This document shows positions 28,213 through 38,831 of a stretch of 64,000 nt of DNA, in pieces. The notes under the pieces are model-generated. The model saw nothing but the letters and a program-made list of their open reading frames with translations. It had not been told where the DNA came from and made no database searches. The stretch spans positions 62,001 through 126,000 of the forward strand of contig CAMPHF010000005.1 in assembly GCA_946885915.1 (NCBI GenBank), written 5' to 3'. This DNA is from an uncultured Idiomarina sp. (GTDB lineage Bacteria > Pseudomonadota > Gammaproteobacteria > Enterobacterales > Alteromonadaceae). The translations under genes were made by a program, and so were the position numbers. The stretch's first letter is position 1; every line of letters starts with the position of its first letter.

Positions 28213-29580
28213 GTGGTCATTCGTACTGCCATGAAAGCCTTACGCGAATATCGCGATATCGCCGTGCTTGGTCTAGGCCAAACCGGCTTGTCGTGTGTGC
28301 GTCATGTGCTGAAACATGGTGTACGGCCGGTCGTATACGATACCCGAGAGGCGCCACCGGGCGCATTAGAATTGCAGCAACTGGATGCCAAAGTAGAGCT
28401 GATCACCGGGCCGTTTTTACTCGAAGAGTTGCTCGCTTATGACTTGCTTATTGTAAGCCCAGGTATTCAAATCAAACAGTTAGCACTACAAGTTGCAGCC
28501 GATGCGGGTATTCCTATTATTGGTGACGTTGAGCTATTTGCGTGGCAGGTGCAACGTCCGGTGATTGCGATTACCGGTTCGAATGGTAAATCCACGGTGA
28601 CCGCGTTAACCGGCGAGCTGTTGCGTGCAGCAGGTCAAAAAGTGGCGGTAGGCGGCAATATTGGCGTGCCGGTGTTGGATTTACTTGATGCCGATGTTGA
28701 TTGCTATGTGCTAGAGCTATCGAGCTTTCAATTAGAGACGACGCATTCGTTGGCGCCGATTGCTGCCACGGTACTGAATATTAGCCCTGATCACATGGAT
28801 CGCTACGATAGTTTGGCCGACTATGCGGCGGCCAAACAACGCATTTACGCCCACGCTGAATCGATTGTTTATAACCGCCAAGATCCTTTGACTGAGCCGT
28901 TGCAACGCTTGCGTGATAGTCAGGTATTAAGTTTTGGTCGAGATTTGTGCGCCGATCAATTTGGTTTAGTTGCTGGCGAGGAAGGTCAGTGGCAGGTTTG
29001 TCTGGGCGCCGAGCCAATTGTGGCCGCAACTGATATTGCGCTGACCGGTGTGCACAATTTATTGAATGTGCAAGCGGCATTAGCCTTGGTTCATGCTGCA
29101 CATATCCCGTTGCCAGCCACACTTACGGGCTTACAAAGCTTTAAGGGCTTAGCGCATCGCTGCGAATTGGTGTTTGAGCACCAGCAAGTCCGTTGGATTA
29201 ATGATTCTAAAGCCACCAATGTGGGCGCTGCCGAGGCAGCCATTGATGGCTTACGACCAATTTGTCAGGGGCGCTTAGTATTGCTTGCCGGCGGCGATGG
29301 AAAAGGCGCGGATTTTAAAAGCTTTGCTGCCGCCGTGCAGCGCTGCGATAGCCTGATTACCTTTGGTCGTGATGGCGACAAAATAGCCGAATTACGGCCC
29401 GACTCAGTACGGGTGAAAGATCTAGCTGCGGCCGTACGCGCTGCCGCAGAGCAGGTGGGCGATGCAGGTATCGTGTTGCTCTCACCAGCCTGCGCGAGCT
29501 TTGATCAATTCAATAACTTTGAACAGCGCGGACAGCGGTTCCGAGAACTGGTGGAGGCCCATTATGGCGTCAACGCCTGA
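28213..29580 (+). CDS. murD: MurD, UDP-MurNAc-L-Ala:D-glutamate ligase
   Basis: Adds D-glutamate as second residue of the stem peptide. The Rossmann-type N-terminus (VLGLGQTGLSC), the ATP loop AITGSNGKSTVTAL and the ELSSFQLE motif are diagnostic. The GTG at 28213 is used because GGGAG lies 10 bases before it; an ATG at 28231 would lack a ribosome-binding site but is equally compatible with the family N-terminus. 455 residues with this start. Confidence 0.95.
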   Translation: MVIRTAMKALREYRDIAVLGLGQTGLSCVRHVLKHGVRPVVYDTREAPPGALELQQLDAKVELITGPFLLEELLAYDLLIVSPGIQIKQLALQVAADAGIPIIGDVELFAWQVQRPVIAITGSNGKSTVTALTGELLRAAGQKVAVGGNIGVPVLDLLDADVDCYVLELSSFQLETTHSLAPIAATVLNISPDHMDRYDSLADYAAAKQRIYAHAESIVYNRQDPLTEPLQRLRDSQVLSFGRDLCADQFGLVAGEEGQWQVCLGAEPIVAATDIALTGVHNLLNVQAALALVHAAHIPLPATLTGLQSFKGLAHRCELVFEHQQVRWINDSKATNVGAAEAAIDGLRPICQGRLVLLAGGDGKGADFKSFAAAVQRCDSLITFGRDGDKIAELRPDSVRVKDLAAAVRAAAEQVGDAGIVLLSPACASFDQFNNFEQRGQRFRELVEAHYGVNA

Positions 29581-30877
29581 TCAAGTGCTGCCAACCCCAA
29601 TGCCGGCGCGCACCGAACGTCAGCTTGAGCTCCACATGGACGGCGTTAGTCCAAGCTCCGTGTGGCAACGCATGCAAGCCTGGTGGTGGCCAAGCACCGA
29701 GGCACCGCTTTATGATCGGCTGTTGGTCTGCGTGAGTTTAGCGCTCGTGGCGTTTGGCTTGGTGATGGTCAGCTCGGCATCATTTCCGGTTGCCGACCGC
29801 TTAACGGGCGAACCGTTTTACTTCATTTTGCGGCATTGCGCTTATTTGGTCGTGATGTTTGCGGTGGTGTGTGTGGTGGTGCAAATTCCGATGCAAATGT
29901 GGCACCGCTATTCAGGAGTGTTGCTGCTCGCTGCGATTGGGTTATTGGTGGCGGTATTGCTCGTTGGCCACACGGTGAATGGGGCGAAGCGTTGGTTGAA
30001 ACTCGGACCGCTCACGCTGCAAGCCGCAGAGGTTGCGAAATTATGCTTCTTTACCTACATGGCAAGTTATTTGGTTCGCCGCTTTGAAGAAGTGCGGGAA
30101 AACTTAAAAGGCTTTTTGAAGCCGCTACTGGTGCTGTTTACCATTGCCATTTTGCTGTTAGCACAACCAGACCTCGGCACTGTGGTGGTGATGTCAGCGA
30201 CTGTGGTGGGCATGTTGTTTCTAGCTGGCGCGCGGTTATGGCAGTTTTTCGCGGTGCTTGTCACCTGCAGTGCTGCGGTCGTGTTTCTGATCATGTTTGA
30301 AGAATATCGCATGCGCCGCATTCTTTCGTTTTGGGACCCCTGGGCGGACCCTTTTGGCAGTGGCTATCAATTAACGCAATCGTTAATGGCCTTTGGTCGA
30401 GGACAAATCGACGGTCAAGGTTTAGGCAATAGTATTCAGAAGCTGCAATATCTGCCCGAAGCCCATACCGACTTTATTATGGCGGTAGTTGGCGAAGAGC
30501 TAGGCTTTATTGGCATGGCGGCGGTGTTGGGGCTGTTCTTATTGCTGGTCTGGCGCACCATGTTGCTAGGTCGGCGGGCATTGCAAGCCGGACAAGCTTT
30601 CAATGGCTTTTTGAGTTTTGGCATTGCGATCTGGTTTAGCTTTCAAGCCATGGTGAACATAGGGGCGGCGGCCGGGTTACTGCCTACCAAAGGGTTAACC
30701 TTACCCTTAGTGAGCTATGGCGGTACCAGTATTTTGGTGAGCGGCGTGGCGATTGCCATGTTGCTGCGGATTGACTACGAATTGCGCTTGGCGGCCTTAA
30801 AAGTAACCCCAAGTTATGGCACTCATAAGCACAAAGCGGCCAGCTCACGCGCCGCGAAAGCCGGAGGTGCAGCATGA
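29564..30877 (+). CDS. ftsW: FtsW, septal SEDS peptidoglycan glycosyltransferase
   Basis: SEDS-family polymerase that builds septal glycan together with FtsI. The ATG at 29564 has GGAGG six bases upstream and overlaps murD by 17 bases, giving 437 residues. A polar cytoplasmic N-terminal extension of about 45 residues precedes ten membrane segments; the LVMVSSAS start of the first helix, the LAQPDLGTVVV loop with the conserved catalytic Asp, and GLLPTKGLTLPLVSYGG are present. The N-terminal extension is longer than in many homologues. Confidence 0.95.
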   Translation: MASTPDQVLPTPMPARTERQLELHMDGVSPSSVWQRMQAWWWPSTEAPLYDRLLVCVSLALVAFGLVMVSSASFPVADRLTGEPFYFILRHCAYLVVMFAVVCVVVQIPMQMWHRYSGVLLLAAIGLLVAVLLVGHTVNGAKRWLKLGPLTLQAAEVAKLCFFTYMASYLVRRFEEVRENLKGFLKPLLVLFTIAILLLAQPDLGTVVVMSATVVGMLFLAGARLWQFFAVLVTCSAAVVFLIMFEEYRMRRILSFWDPWADPFGSGYQLTQSLMAFGRGQIDGQGLGNSIQKLQYLPEAHTDFIMAVVGEELGFIGMAAVLGLFLLLVWRTMLLGRRALQAGQAFNGFLSFGIAIWFSFQAMVNIGAAAGLLPTKGLTLPLVSYGGTSILVSGVAIAMLLRIDYELRLAALKVTPSYGTHKHKAASSRAAKAGGAA

Positions 30878-31986
30878 AACGCCTGTTAATTGCTGCGGCG
30901 GGAACCGGTGGTCATGTCTTTCCGGCATTGGCAGTTGCGCTTGAACTGCGAGCCCGCGGTTGGGAAGTACTGTGGCTAGGCACCAGCGAAGGGCGGTTGG
31001 AAAGTAAAGTGGTGCCGGCCGCCGGATTTGAATTATTAAGCTTACCTGTGCAGGGGCTTCGCGGTCACGGTTTGCTGCGTAAATTGCAGGCCCCTTGGCA
31101 ACTGCTGCGCGCCTGGTGGCAATGTCGGCAGTGGTTACGTGAGCGTCAGGTTCAGCTAGTGCTTGGCTTTGGTGGTTATGTGGCGGGTCCGGTGGGTGTG
31201 GCAGCGCGTTCGCTCGGTATACCACTGCTATGCCATGAACAAAATGCCCGGGCCGGGCTGACTAATCGCCAATTACAGCGCTTTGCGCAAGCACAGTTTG
31301 TTGGCTTTGCCGGAGCGTTACGTGATTTACCTAAGGCTGAGGTGGTGGGAAACCCCTTGCGTGCTGAGGTGCTGGCGGTGGCTGCCCAAGCGCGCACCAA
31401 GCAGCCGCAAGCGGTAAGCGTGTCACAGCCTTTGCAATTGCTTGTCGTCGGCGGTAGTCTCGGCGCCCGCGCATTGAATGAGCAAGTGCCGTTAGCACTG
31501 GCTAAATTGGCTGCGCAGGGGATTGCGATGCAGGTTGTCCATCAGTGTGGTCAACACCAACTGAGTACGGTACAGGCAGCTTATCAACAAGCAGGCTTGA
31601 GCGCGGTCACCGTCGTTGAATTTATTGATGATATGGCGAGCGCTTATGCCGCTGCAGATTTAGTGATTTGTCGTGCCGGGGCGCTTACGGTAGCCGAAAT
31701 CGCCGCGATTGGGGTGGCTGCGATTTTCGTGCCCTTGCCCCACGCAGTTGATGATCATCAAACCGCAAATGCCGAGAGCTTAGTGAGTGTAGGTGCCGCT
31801 AAGTTAGTGCCACAAGGCACCCATGTAATTGATTTTAATGAACGTTTGACGGCTACGATTGAGGCGCTGTTGAGCCGCCCAGAGCGCCTCCAGCAAATGG
31901 CCGCCGCCGCCCGTCAAGCAGCACACTTAAATGCCACCGCAGCTGTAGTCGAAGCGGTGGAGCAATGGAGTCATTATGAAGGCTAA
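30874..31986 (+). CDS. murG: MurG, lipid II synthase
   Basis: Peripheral membrane GT-B glycosyltransferase that adds GlcNAc to lipid I to give lipid II. The glycine-rich loops [15 protein letters not shown] (about 8–22), [10 protein letters not shown] and [13 protein letters not shown], plus the nucleotide-binding [15 protein letters not shown] stretch, are typical. 370 residues. It shares the ATGA overlap with ftsW and overlaps murC by 11 bases. Confidence 0.97.
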   Translation: MKRLLIAAAGTGGHVFPALAVALELRARGWEVLWLGTSEGRLESKVVPAAGFELLSLPVQGLRGHGLLRKLQAPWQLLRAWWQCRQWLRERQVQLVLGFGGYVAGPVGVAARSLGIPLLCHEQNARAGLTNRQLQRFAQAQFVGFAGALRDLPKAEVVGNPLRAEVLAVAAQARTKQPQAVSVSQPLQLLVVGGSLGARALNEQVPLALAKLAAQGIAMQVVHQCGQHQLSTVQAAYQQAGLSAVTVVEFIDDMASAYAAADLVICRAGALTVAEIAAIGVAAIFVPLPHAVDDHQTANAESLVSVGAAKLVPQGTHVIDFNERLTATIEALLSRPERLQQMAAAARQAAHLNATAAVVEAVEQWSHYEG

Positions 31987-33454
31987 CAGCAAAGCATCAT
32001 TCACTGTCCTGACGGTACCTGAGATGCGCCGAGTGAAACGTATTCACTTCGTCGGCATTGGTGGTGCGGGGATGGGTGGAATTGCTGAAGTATTGCTGAA
32101 TCAGGGCTATGAGATTTCTGGCTCGGATATTGCCGAAAACGCCAATACCCAACGCTTAACCGAACTTGGTGCCCAAGTCATGATTGGCCATAGCGCAGCG
32201 AATATAGACGGCGTGAGTGTGGTGGTGGTGTCCAGCGCAATCAATCCTAACAATCCAGAACTAGTGGCGGCGACGGCGCAACGCATACCTTTAGTGCGGC
32301 GGGCAGAAATGCTGGCGGAACTCATGCGCTTCCGGCACGGAGTGGCGGTGGCGGGTACCCATGGCAAAACCACGACCACGTCGTTGGTGGCCAGTATTTT
32401 CGCGCAAGCCGAGTTAGACCCAACCTTTGTTATTGGTGGATTGTTAAATAGCGCGGGCAGTAACGCCCGGCTTGGCACCAGTAAATATCTAATCGCTGAA
32501 GCAGACGAAAGCGACGCGTCGTTTTTACATCTGCAACCCATGGTGGCCATTGTCACCAATATTGAAGCTGATCATATGGACACCTACGAGGGTGACTTTG
32601 GGCGCTTACAAGATACCTACATTGAGTTCCTGCATAACTTGCCGTTTTACGGCTTAGCCGTGATGTGTGTGGATGACCCAGTGGTGCGGGAGCTATTACC
32701 CCGAGTGGGTCGCCAGGTACTGACCTATGGTTTTAGTGAGCAGGCGGACGTGCGAGCCATTGATTATCGCCAACAAGGTGGGCAGAGCCAGTTCAGCGTC
32801 CTGCGCGCCGGCCATGAGCCTTTGCAAGTTACCTTAAACCTGCCTGGTCGCCACAATGCCCTGAACGCGCTTGCCGCGGTGGCAGTGGCGACTGACGAAG
32901 GCATTGATGATGCAGCAATTGTGGCTGCCTTGAACAGTTTTGCCGGCATTGGGCGGCGCTTCCAACACTACGGTAGTTACCAAGTAACCACGGACGCAGC
33001 GGCGGGCGATGTGATGTTGGTTGATGATTATGGCCATCATCCCTCGGAAGTGGCGGCGACTATTGCCGCAGCCCGCGCGGGTTGGCCAGAGCGTCGATTG
33101 GTCATGGCGTTTCAACCCCATCGCTATAGTCGTACGCGCGACCTTTATGAGGACTTCGCGGCAGTATTATCACAAGTTGACGTGCTGTTATTGCTAGAAG
33201 TGTACCCAGCTGGCGAAGCGCCTATTAGTGGTGCAGACAGTAAAGCGTTGAGTCGTACCATTCGGCTGCGTGGTGCATTAGATCCGGTGTATGTGGCAAG
33301 CCCCAATGATTTATCGGAAGTGTTAGCTGATATTTTGCAGCCGGGTGACCTAGTGCTGACCCAAGGCGCGGGAAATATCGGCGCCATTGCCAGACAACTG
33401 GCAGCTTGTCAGCTGCAACCAGCACGCCTAGCGCGCGCGGGAGACGTCACATGA
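31976..33454 (+). CDS. murC: MurC, UDP-N-acetylmuramate:L-alanine ligase
   Basis: Adds L-alanine to UDP-MurNAc, the first stem-peptide step. The N-terminal [17 protein letters not shown] nucleotide-binding loop, ATP loop [25 protein letters not shown] and the [10 protein letters not shown] motif are all intact. 492 residues is in range. Start overlaps murG by 11 bases; stop overlaps ddlB by four. Confidence 0.97.
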   Translation: MKANSKASFTVLTVPEMRRVKRIHFVGIGGAGMGGIAEVLLNQGYEISGSDIAENANTQRLTELGAQVMIGHSAANIDGVSVVVVSSAINPNNPELVAATAQRIPLVRRAEMLAELMRFRHGVAVAGTHGKTTTTSLVASIFAQAELDPTFVIGGLLNSAGSNARLGTSKYLIAEADESDASFLHLQPMVAIVTNIEADHMDTYEGDFGRLQDTYIEFLHNLPFYGLAVMCVDDPVVRELLPRVGRQVLTYGFSEQADVRAIDYRQQGGQSQFSVLRAGHEPLQVTLNLPGRHNALNALAAVAVATDEGIDDAAIVAALNSFAGIGRRFQHYGSYQVTTDAAAGDVMLVDDYGHHPSEVAATIAAARAGWPERRLVMAFQPHRYSRTRDLYEDFAAVLSQVDVLLLLEVYPAGEAPISGADSKALSRTIRLRGALDPVYVASPNDLSEVLADILQPGDLVLTQGAGNIGAIARQLAACQLQPARLARAGDVT

Positions 33455-34380
33455 GTAACGTTCAAGTAAGTGCATTTGGCAAAGTCGCCGTGATGTTAGG
33501 CGGCCGCTCGGCGGAACGTGAGATTTCGCTGAAGTCGGGAATGGCGGTGTTAAAAGGGTTAGTGGCGGAGGGCGTTGATGCACACGCCTTTGACCCGGCG
33601 GCGCATACCTTGGCCGAGCTGCTCGAACAGGGTTACGAGCGGGTCTTTATTGCCCTGCATGGCCGCGGCGGTGAAGATGGCGCTATGCAAGGCGCGCTAG
33701 AAGTGCTGCAACTGCCGTACACCGGCAGCGGCGTGATGGCCTGTGCACTGGCCATGGATAAAGCACGGACCAAGCAAATTTGGCAGGCGGTGGGCTTACC
33801 AACAGCGGCAAGTTGTGTGGTAAACGCTAACCAGCCGTTTGATGCGGCTGCGGTGTTGGCCGACTTAGGTGGCAAAGTGATAGTCAAACCGGCCCATGAA
33901 GGTTCCAGTATCGGCATGAGCATTGCGAGCACTGCAGCGCAATTAACCGATAGTGTGAAGCTCGCTGGGAAGCACGATCAGGCGGTGTTGGTTGAGGCAT
34001 TTTTAGCCGGACCTGAGTACACGGTGGCAATTCTTGGTGATGAAGTGTTACCGGCGATAAAAGTGGCTGCGCAGGGTGCCTTTTATGATTATGAGGCTAA
34101 ATACCAGCGTCAGGATACCCAATACATTTGCCCAGCTGGGCTTGCCGATGCGGAAGAGCAGCAGGTGCGCGAGCTTGCGCGGGATGCATTTCAGGCGCTA
34201 GACGCAAAAGGCTGGGGACGCATTGACATGATGCGGGATAGCCAAGGTCAGATGCAGTTGTTGGAAGCGAATTTAGTGCCCGGTATGACTGAGAAAAGTT
34301 TAGTGCCGATGGCAGCGCGCCAAGCTGGCTTAAGTTTTAATCAACTTGTGCTGCGCATTTTAGCGCAAACTTTGGCGTAA
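33451..34380 (+). CDS. ddlB: DdlB, D-alanine:D-alanine ligase
   Basis: ATP-grasp ligase making D-Ala-D-Ala for MurF. The ATG at 33451 overlaps the murC stop and gives 309 residues; earlier in-frame starts inside murC are not needed. [17 protein letters not shown] (about 11–27), [12 protein letters not shown] and the C-terminal [16 protein letters not shown] are typical of DdlB. Tyr-carrying substrate loop (YDYEAKY) is present. Confidence 0.96.
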   Translation: MSNVQVSAFGKVAVMLGGRSAEREISLKSGMAVLKGLVAEGVDAHAFDPAAHTLAELLEQGYERVFIALHGRGGEDGAMQGALEVLQLPYTGSGVMACALAMDKARTKQIWQAVGLPTAASCVVNANQPFDAAAVLADLGGKVIVKPAHEGSSIGMSIASTAAQLTDSVKLAGKHDQAVLVEAFLAGPEYTVAILGDEVLPAIKVAAQGAFYDYEAKYQRQDTQYICPAGLADAEEQQVRELARDAFQALDAKGWGRIDMMRDSQGQMQLLEANLVPGMTEKSLVPMAARQAGLSFNQLVLRILAQTLA

Positions 34381-34386
34381 TGGCCG

Positions 34387-35118
34387 ATGGCAGTGCGGTG
34401 GTCGCTATGGGGAGGCGTTGCCTTCTTAGGGTTGGTACTGGTGAGTGTTGGTGGGGGCAGTTGGTGGCTGCAACAACGTTTGTCCGATGCCCATCAAGTG
34501 CCACTCAAACGGCTATTGGTTGAAGGTGAATTAGAGCAGGTGACACGCGAGCAAGTACGCGAGGTGTTGCAAGCGGGCAGTTTAGGTAGTTTTTTTAGCG
34601 CCGACGTGAATGAATTGCGCCTGCGCGTAGAAAGTTTGGCATGGGTGGATCATGCCTCAGTGCGTAAGGAATGGCCTGATTTACTGCGGGTATATGTGGT
34701 GGAGCAAGAGCCGATTGCGTATTGGAACGACGCGCGGCTGATGAATCAACGCGGTGAGGTGTTTAGCGCGCCGCGCGACCGAGTCAGTAAAGCATTGCCT
34801 TATTTGTACGGGCCCGTGCAAGGGGCCACGCAAACGCTGGAGTTGTATCAGCAGTTCGCGTCGCTGCTGAGTTTAAATGGGTTTGAAGTGCGCGCGCTGC
34901 GGTTGAGTGACCGCTATGCTGCGGAGTTGGTGTTAACCGACGGTACCGAATTACGGCTTGGGCGCGAAGCCAGATTGGAGCGGATCCAACGATTTATTGA
35001 TTTGTATCCGGCCATTCAAAAACAACAACAAGGCGCAATTGATTACGTTGATTTGCGCTATGACACGGGTGTCGCGGTACGCTGGCGCGACCAAGATGAA
35101 ACGCGGGATGAGAGTTAG
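34387..35118 (+). CDS. ftsQ: FtsQ, divisome scaffold protein
   Basis: Bitopic membrane protein linking early and late division proteins through FtsB/FtsL. A short cytoplasmic tail, a membrane helix (about 7–27), a POTRA domain (about 37–107, beginning with the PLKRLLVEGELEQV strand) and a C-terminal beta domain (about 108–230) are evident. The cytoplasmic tail is only a few residues, shorter than in E. coli. 243 residues. It lies six bases after ddlB and five before ftsA. Confidence 0.94.
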   Translation: MAVRWSLWGGVAFLGLVLVSVGGGSWWLQQRLSDAHQVPLKRLLVEGELEQVTREQVREVLQAGSLGSFFSADVNELRLRVESLAWVDHASVRKEWPDLLRVYVVEQEPIAYWNDARLMNQRGEVFSAPRDRVSKALPYLYGPVQGATQTLELYQQFASLLSLNGFEVRALRLSDRYAAELVLTDGTELRLGREARLERIQRFIDLYPAIQKQQQGAIDYVDLRYDTGVAVRWRDQDETRDES

Positions 35119-35123
35119 AATAG

Positions 35124-36359
35124 ATGTCCAAAGTAACGGAGCGAAATATGATTGTTGCCCTCGATATCGGCACGAGTAAGGTTACCGCGCTCATTGGTGA
35201 GGTGCTACCTGATGGCGACATCAGTGTGGTCGGCGTGGGTGCGACCGCCGCTCGTGGCATGGATAAAGCTGGGGTCAATGATTTGAACCTGGTAGTGCAA
35301 TCGGTACAGCGGGCGATTGAAGAAGCTGAACTGATGGCGGACTGTCGAGTTGCTACCGTTTATTTGAATATTTCGGGTCGCCATATTGCGTGCCAGAACG
35401 AAAATGGCATGGTGCCGATTAACGAAGCCGAAGTGACCCAAGACGACGTCGATAGTGTGATTCATGCCGCCAAATCGGTGCCGATTGCGCAAGAGCGGCG
35501 GATTCTGCATGTGTTACCACAAGAGTTTGTGATTGATTCACAGGAGAGCATTAAAAGCCCGATTGGCATGTCTGGGGTACGGATGGAAGCCAAAGTGCAC
35601 ATTATTACCTGTGCTAACGATATGGCGAAAAACATCATGAAGGCGGTTGAACGTTGCGGGCTGACGGTCGATAAGCTGATTTTTTCGGCACTAGCTTCCA
35701 GCATCGCTATTTTAACCGAAGACGAGAAAGACCTCGGTGTGGCACTGGTTGATATGGGCGGTGGCACTATTGATATCTGTATCTACGCCGGTGGCGTACT
35801 GCGTCACACTGCGGTGATCCCGGCAGCGGGTAATCAGGTGACCAGCGATATTGCCAAGATTTTTCGCACCCCGCTGAATCATGCGGAGCAGATTAAAACT
35901 CAATATGCCTGTGCGTTACGGCAGTTAGTCAGTATGGATGACACTATTGAAGTGCCATCGGTCGGTGGACGGCCTTCGCGGGTTATGGCACGGCATATTT
36001 TGGCCGAAGTGGTCGAGCCACGCTACCAAGAGTTGTTTGAACTCATTCGCGATGAAATTAAGCAAAGCGGGTTAGATGAGCAAATTGCTGCAGGCGTAGT
36101 GTTAACGGGTGGTTGCGCCAAAATGGAAGGTGCAGTGGAGTTTGCGGAAGAAGTATTTCAAATGCCGGTGCGGCTCGGTGAGCCGCTGGGTATGAAAGGT
36201 TTAACGGACTATGTAAAAGACCCAACCTATGCCACTGCGGTGGGTTTGTTGCGCTATGGACAGCAGGATATTCAAGCGCAACAGCAAGAGCGCAGTAGTA
36301 GTGCCGATGTGGTCGGCATGTGGAAACGGCTATCTGGTTGGTTTAAGGGCGAATTTTAA
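35124..36359 (+). CDS. ftsA: FtsA, actin-like membrane tether of FtsZ
   Basis: Actin-fold ATPase that anchors FtsZ filaments to the membrane. The phosphate-1 loop ALDIGTSKVTALIGE (about 12–26), the LVDMGGGTIDICIY phosphate-2 loop and the LTGGCAKMEG adenosine motif are present, plus the C-terminal amphipathic tail (MWKRLSGWFKGEF) that binds the membrane. 411 residues. Confidence 0.97.
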   Translation: MSKVTERNMIVALDIGTSKVTALIGEVLPDGDISVVGVGATAARGMDKAGVNDLNLVVQSVQRAIEEAELMADCRVATVYLNISGRHIACQNENGMVPINEAEVTQDDVDSVIHAAKSVPIAQERRILHVLPQEFVIDSQESIKSPIGMSGVRMEAKVHIITCANDMAKNIMKAVERCGLTVDKLIFSALASSIAILTEDEKDLGVALVDMGGGTIDICIYAGGVLRHTAVIPAAGNQVTSDIAKIFRTPLNHAEQIKTQYACALRQLVSMDDTIEVPSVGGRPSRVMARHILAEVVEPRYQELFELIRDEIKQSGLDEQIAAGVVLTGGCAKMEGAVEFAEEVFQMPVRLGEPLGMKGLTDYVKDPTYATAVGLLRYGQQDIQAQQQERSSSADVVGMWKRLSGWFKGEF

Positions 36360-36480
36360 AAACCTAAGCGCCGCCATCGAGATTGATGTGAGGGCGCGAA
36401 TTCACGCAGTAACTATACGAATTATAAAGGTTTTGGTTTTTAAATTGGGGTAGTACAATAGGCAGGACAGGAGCGTGACT

Positions 36481-37683
36481 ATGTTTGAACTAATGGATAA
36501 TTTTGAAAACGACGCGGTGATCAAAGTCATCGGCGTAGGTGGCGGTGGTGGTAATGCCGTCAAACACATGGTCAAAGAATCGATTGAAGGCGTGCAATTT
36601 ATTGCGGCCAATACCGATGCGCAGTCGCTGCGTGACCATGGTGCACATGTAACCATTCAGCTTGGTAATGATATGACCAAGGGCTTAGGTGCGGGCGCAA
36701 ACCCGGACATTGGCCGCCAAGCTGCAGAAGAAACGCGCGACGATATCAAGAAGCACTTACAAGGTGCTGACATGATTTTTATCGCCGCGGGTATGGGTGG
36801 TGGAACCGGCACGGGCGCGGCGCCGGTGGTGGCCGAAGTGGCCCGTGAACTGGGCATCTTAACCGTTGCTGTAGTCACCAAACCATTTCCGTTTGAAGGT
36901 AAAAAGCGGATGGCCGTGGCTGAAGAGGGCATTGCCCAGCTGGCGCGCTCGGTTGACTCGCTCATTACCATTCCGAATGAAAAATTACTGAAGGTGATGG
37001 GTAAAGGTACCTCGTTACTAGATGCCTTCGGTGCAGCTAACAACGTGCTACTCGGTGCGGTACAAGGTATTGCTGAACTCATTACCCGCCCAGGTCTGAT
37101 TAACGTGGATTTTGCCGATGTGCGCGCAGTGATGCGTGAAATGGGTACCGCGATGATGGGTACCGGTGTTGCGCGGGGCGAAGATCGGGCGCAAGAAGCG
37201 GCCGAAATGGCGATCAACAGCCCGCTATTGGAAGACATCGATTTATCTGGCGCCCGTGGCGTGTTGGTAAACGTCACCGCTGGCATGGACATGAGCATCG
37301 ATGAATTCGAGACCGTGGGTAATACGGTTAAGGCATTTGCCTCTGATAACGCTACCGTGATTGTGGGAACTGTTATTGACCCAGAGATGTCTGACGAATT
37401 ACGGGTGACTGTGGTGGCAACCGGCATCGGTGCGGAACGTAAGCCTGATATCAGCTTGGTGAATAATACCGCACCAGCGAAACGGGAAGCGCCATACAGT
37501 CGTAATTTAGATAGTTCAGCGGCGGCACCACGGTTAGATGAAGAGCCTGACTTCCGAGCAGAGCCTCGCGCTGATGCGCGTAGTGCAACAGCTGAGAAAG
37601 CGAAATCAGCGCCAAAATCTAAACCGAGCCAAGAAATGGATTATTTAGATATACCGGCGTTCTTACGTAAACAAGTTGACTAA
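36481..37683 (+). CDS. ftsZ: FtsZ, tubulin-like cell-division GTPase
   Basis: Polymerising GTPase that forms the Z ring. The ATG at 36481 has AGGAG seven bases upstream and gives [20 protein letters not shown]; a GTG at 36475 is less likely. Tubulin signature [14 protein letters not shown] (about 101–114) and T7 loop region NVDFADV are intact. A variable linker (about 320–380) ends in the conserved C-terminal peptide DIPAFLRKQ that binds FtsA, ZipA and ZapD. 400 residues. The 121-bp gap before it may hold a weak extra promoter (TACAAT at 36454). Confidence 0.98.
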   Translation: MFELMDNFENDAVIKVIGVGGGGGNAVKHMVKESIEGVQFIAANTDAQSLRDHGAHVTIQLGNDMTKGLGAGANPDIGRQAAEETRDDIKKHLQGADMIFIAAGMGGGTGTGAAPVVAEVARELGILTVAVVTKPFPFEGKKRMAVAEEGIAQLARSVDSLITIPNEKLLKVMGKGTSLLDAFGAANNVLLGAVQGIAELITRPGLINVDFADVRAVMREMGTAMMGTGVARGEDRAQEAAEMAINSPLLEDIDLSGARGVLVNVTAGMDMSIDEFETVGNTVKAFASDNATVIVGTVIDPEMSDELRVTVVATGIGAERKPDISLVNNTAPAKREAPYSRNLDSSAAAPRLDEEPDFRAEPRADARSATAEKAKSAPKSKPSQEMDYLDIPAFLRKQVD

Positions 37684-37713
37684 TCATCCGTTTGGGCGAT
37701 TGGTGCGTATAAC

Positions 37714-37742
37714 TTGCTAATTTGTAAAAGCTTGTGTAAAAT
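37714..37742 (+). promoter_or_regulatory. Sigma-70 promoter of lpxC
   Basis: TTGCTA (37714–37719) and TAAAAT (37737–37742) with a 17-base spacer in the 108-bp ftsZ–lpxC gap, leaving a leader of about 40 bases. It lets lpxC be expressed separately from the dcw cluster. Confidence 0.65.
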
Positions 37743-37791
37743 ATGCGCCCTTTTTGGTTAAAAAGTGTACAGCTGAGGTCGATAACAGAAA

Positions 37792-38706
37792 ATGATTAAA
37801 CAACGCACGATTAAACAGGCAATTGCGACCACTGGTGTTGGTTTGCACAAAGGTAATAAGGTGCATCTCACCTTACGGCCTGCGCCTGTCAACACGGGAC
37901 TGGTGTTCCGTCGCGTCGATTTGACGCCAGCGGTGGATATTCCTGCCAACGCCGAGCTGGTGAAAGATACGCGTATGTGTACTTGTTTAATCAACGCCGA
38001 TAACGTGCGTATTTCGACGGTCGAACACTTGTTAGCCGCGGTCGCTGCGCTGGGTATTGATAATTTAATTATCGAAGTCGATTCCCATGAAATTCCGATC
38101 ATGGATGGCAGTTCACATCCGTTCGTGTATTTGTTGCAAAGCGCGGGTATTGAAGAGCAAGGTGCGGCGAAACGCTTCGTGCGGATCAAGCAACCAGTGC
38201 GTGTGGAAGAAGGCGATAAGTGGGCCGAGTTACTACCCTATAACGGCTTTAAAATCGACTTCGCCATTGACTTCGAGCACCCTGCGATTGCCGACACGAA
38301 TCAGGTCGTGAGCATGGACTTCAGTAGTCAGAAGTTCATCAAGAATATTTCGCGGGCGCGCACTTTTGGCTTTATGCGCGATATTGAATATTTACGCGCC
38401 AACAATTTAGCCTTGGGCGGCAGTATGGACAATGCGGTCGTGTTAGACGAATTCCGCGTCTTGAATACTGATGGCTTACGCTACGATGATGAGTTTGTGA
38501 AGCACAAGATCTTGGACGCCGTTGGTGACTTGTACATGGGTGGTCACGCCATTTTGGGTCATTTACGTGCGTTTAAATCAGGCCATGCGCTGAATAATAA
38601 CTTGCTGCGTGCAGTGCTGGCCAATGAGCATGCGTGGGAATTTGTGACGTTCGAAGAGGAACGCGCGAAGTCACCGATTAGCTTCTTAGCACCGTCGATT
38701 GCCTAA
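37792..38706 (+). CDS. lpxC: LpxC, UDP-3-O-acyl-GlcNAc deacetylase
   Basis: Zinc deacetylase for the committed step of lipid A synthesis. Zinc ligands His79, His238 and Asp242 and catalytic Glu78 and His265 fall at the same numbers as in E. coli, within [15 protein letters not shown] and [15 protein letters not shown]. 304 residues. In E. coli LpxC is degraded by FtsH through a C-terminal LA-type tail; the last residues here are LAPSIA, so similar turnover is possible but not shown. Confidence 0.98.
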   Translation: MIKQRTIKQAIATTGVGLHKGNKVHLTLRPAPVNTGLVFRRVDLTPAVDIPANAELVKDTRMCTCLINADNVRISTVEHLLAAVAALGIDNLIIEVDSHEIPIMDGSSHPFVYLLQSAGIEEQGAAKRFVRIKQPVRVEEGDKWAELLPYNGFKIDFAIDFEHPAIADTNQVVSMDFSSQKFIKNISRARTFGFMRDIEYLRANNLALGGSMDNAVVLDEFRVLNTDGLRYDDEFVKHKILDAVGDLYMGGHAILGHLRAFKSGHALNNNLLRAVLANEHAWEFVTFEEERAKSPISFLAPSIA

Positions 38707-38763
38707 GCCTTCATTGACCTAATGCTAGGGTGCTAAGCTCAGAGTTCTTATAAATATTTTATC

Positions 38764-38796
38764 AAGCCGCTGGCGGGCAACCCCAGCGGCTTTTTT
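38764..38796 (+). terminator. Intrinsic terminator after lpxC
   Basis: AAGCCGCTGG pairs with CCAGCGGCTT and is followed by a T-run to 38796. It closes the dcw–lpxC region before the convergent dciA gene. Confidence 0.88.
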
Positions 38797-38831
38797 ATGA
38801 GCCATGCAGGTGTGTTTGGTTGGTGTGCAAG

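Noticed and set aside
36431..36459. An extra ftsZ promoter in the ftsA–ftsZ gap
   Set aside because: TACAAT is present, but no −35 with acceptable sequence lies at 16–18 bases, so it is mentioned only in the ftsZ entry.
36657..37427. A 256-codon minus-strand open frame opposite ftsZ
   Set aside because: Antisense to a highly conserved gene, Ser/Pro/Thr-rich composition typical of shadow frames, no start signals.
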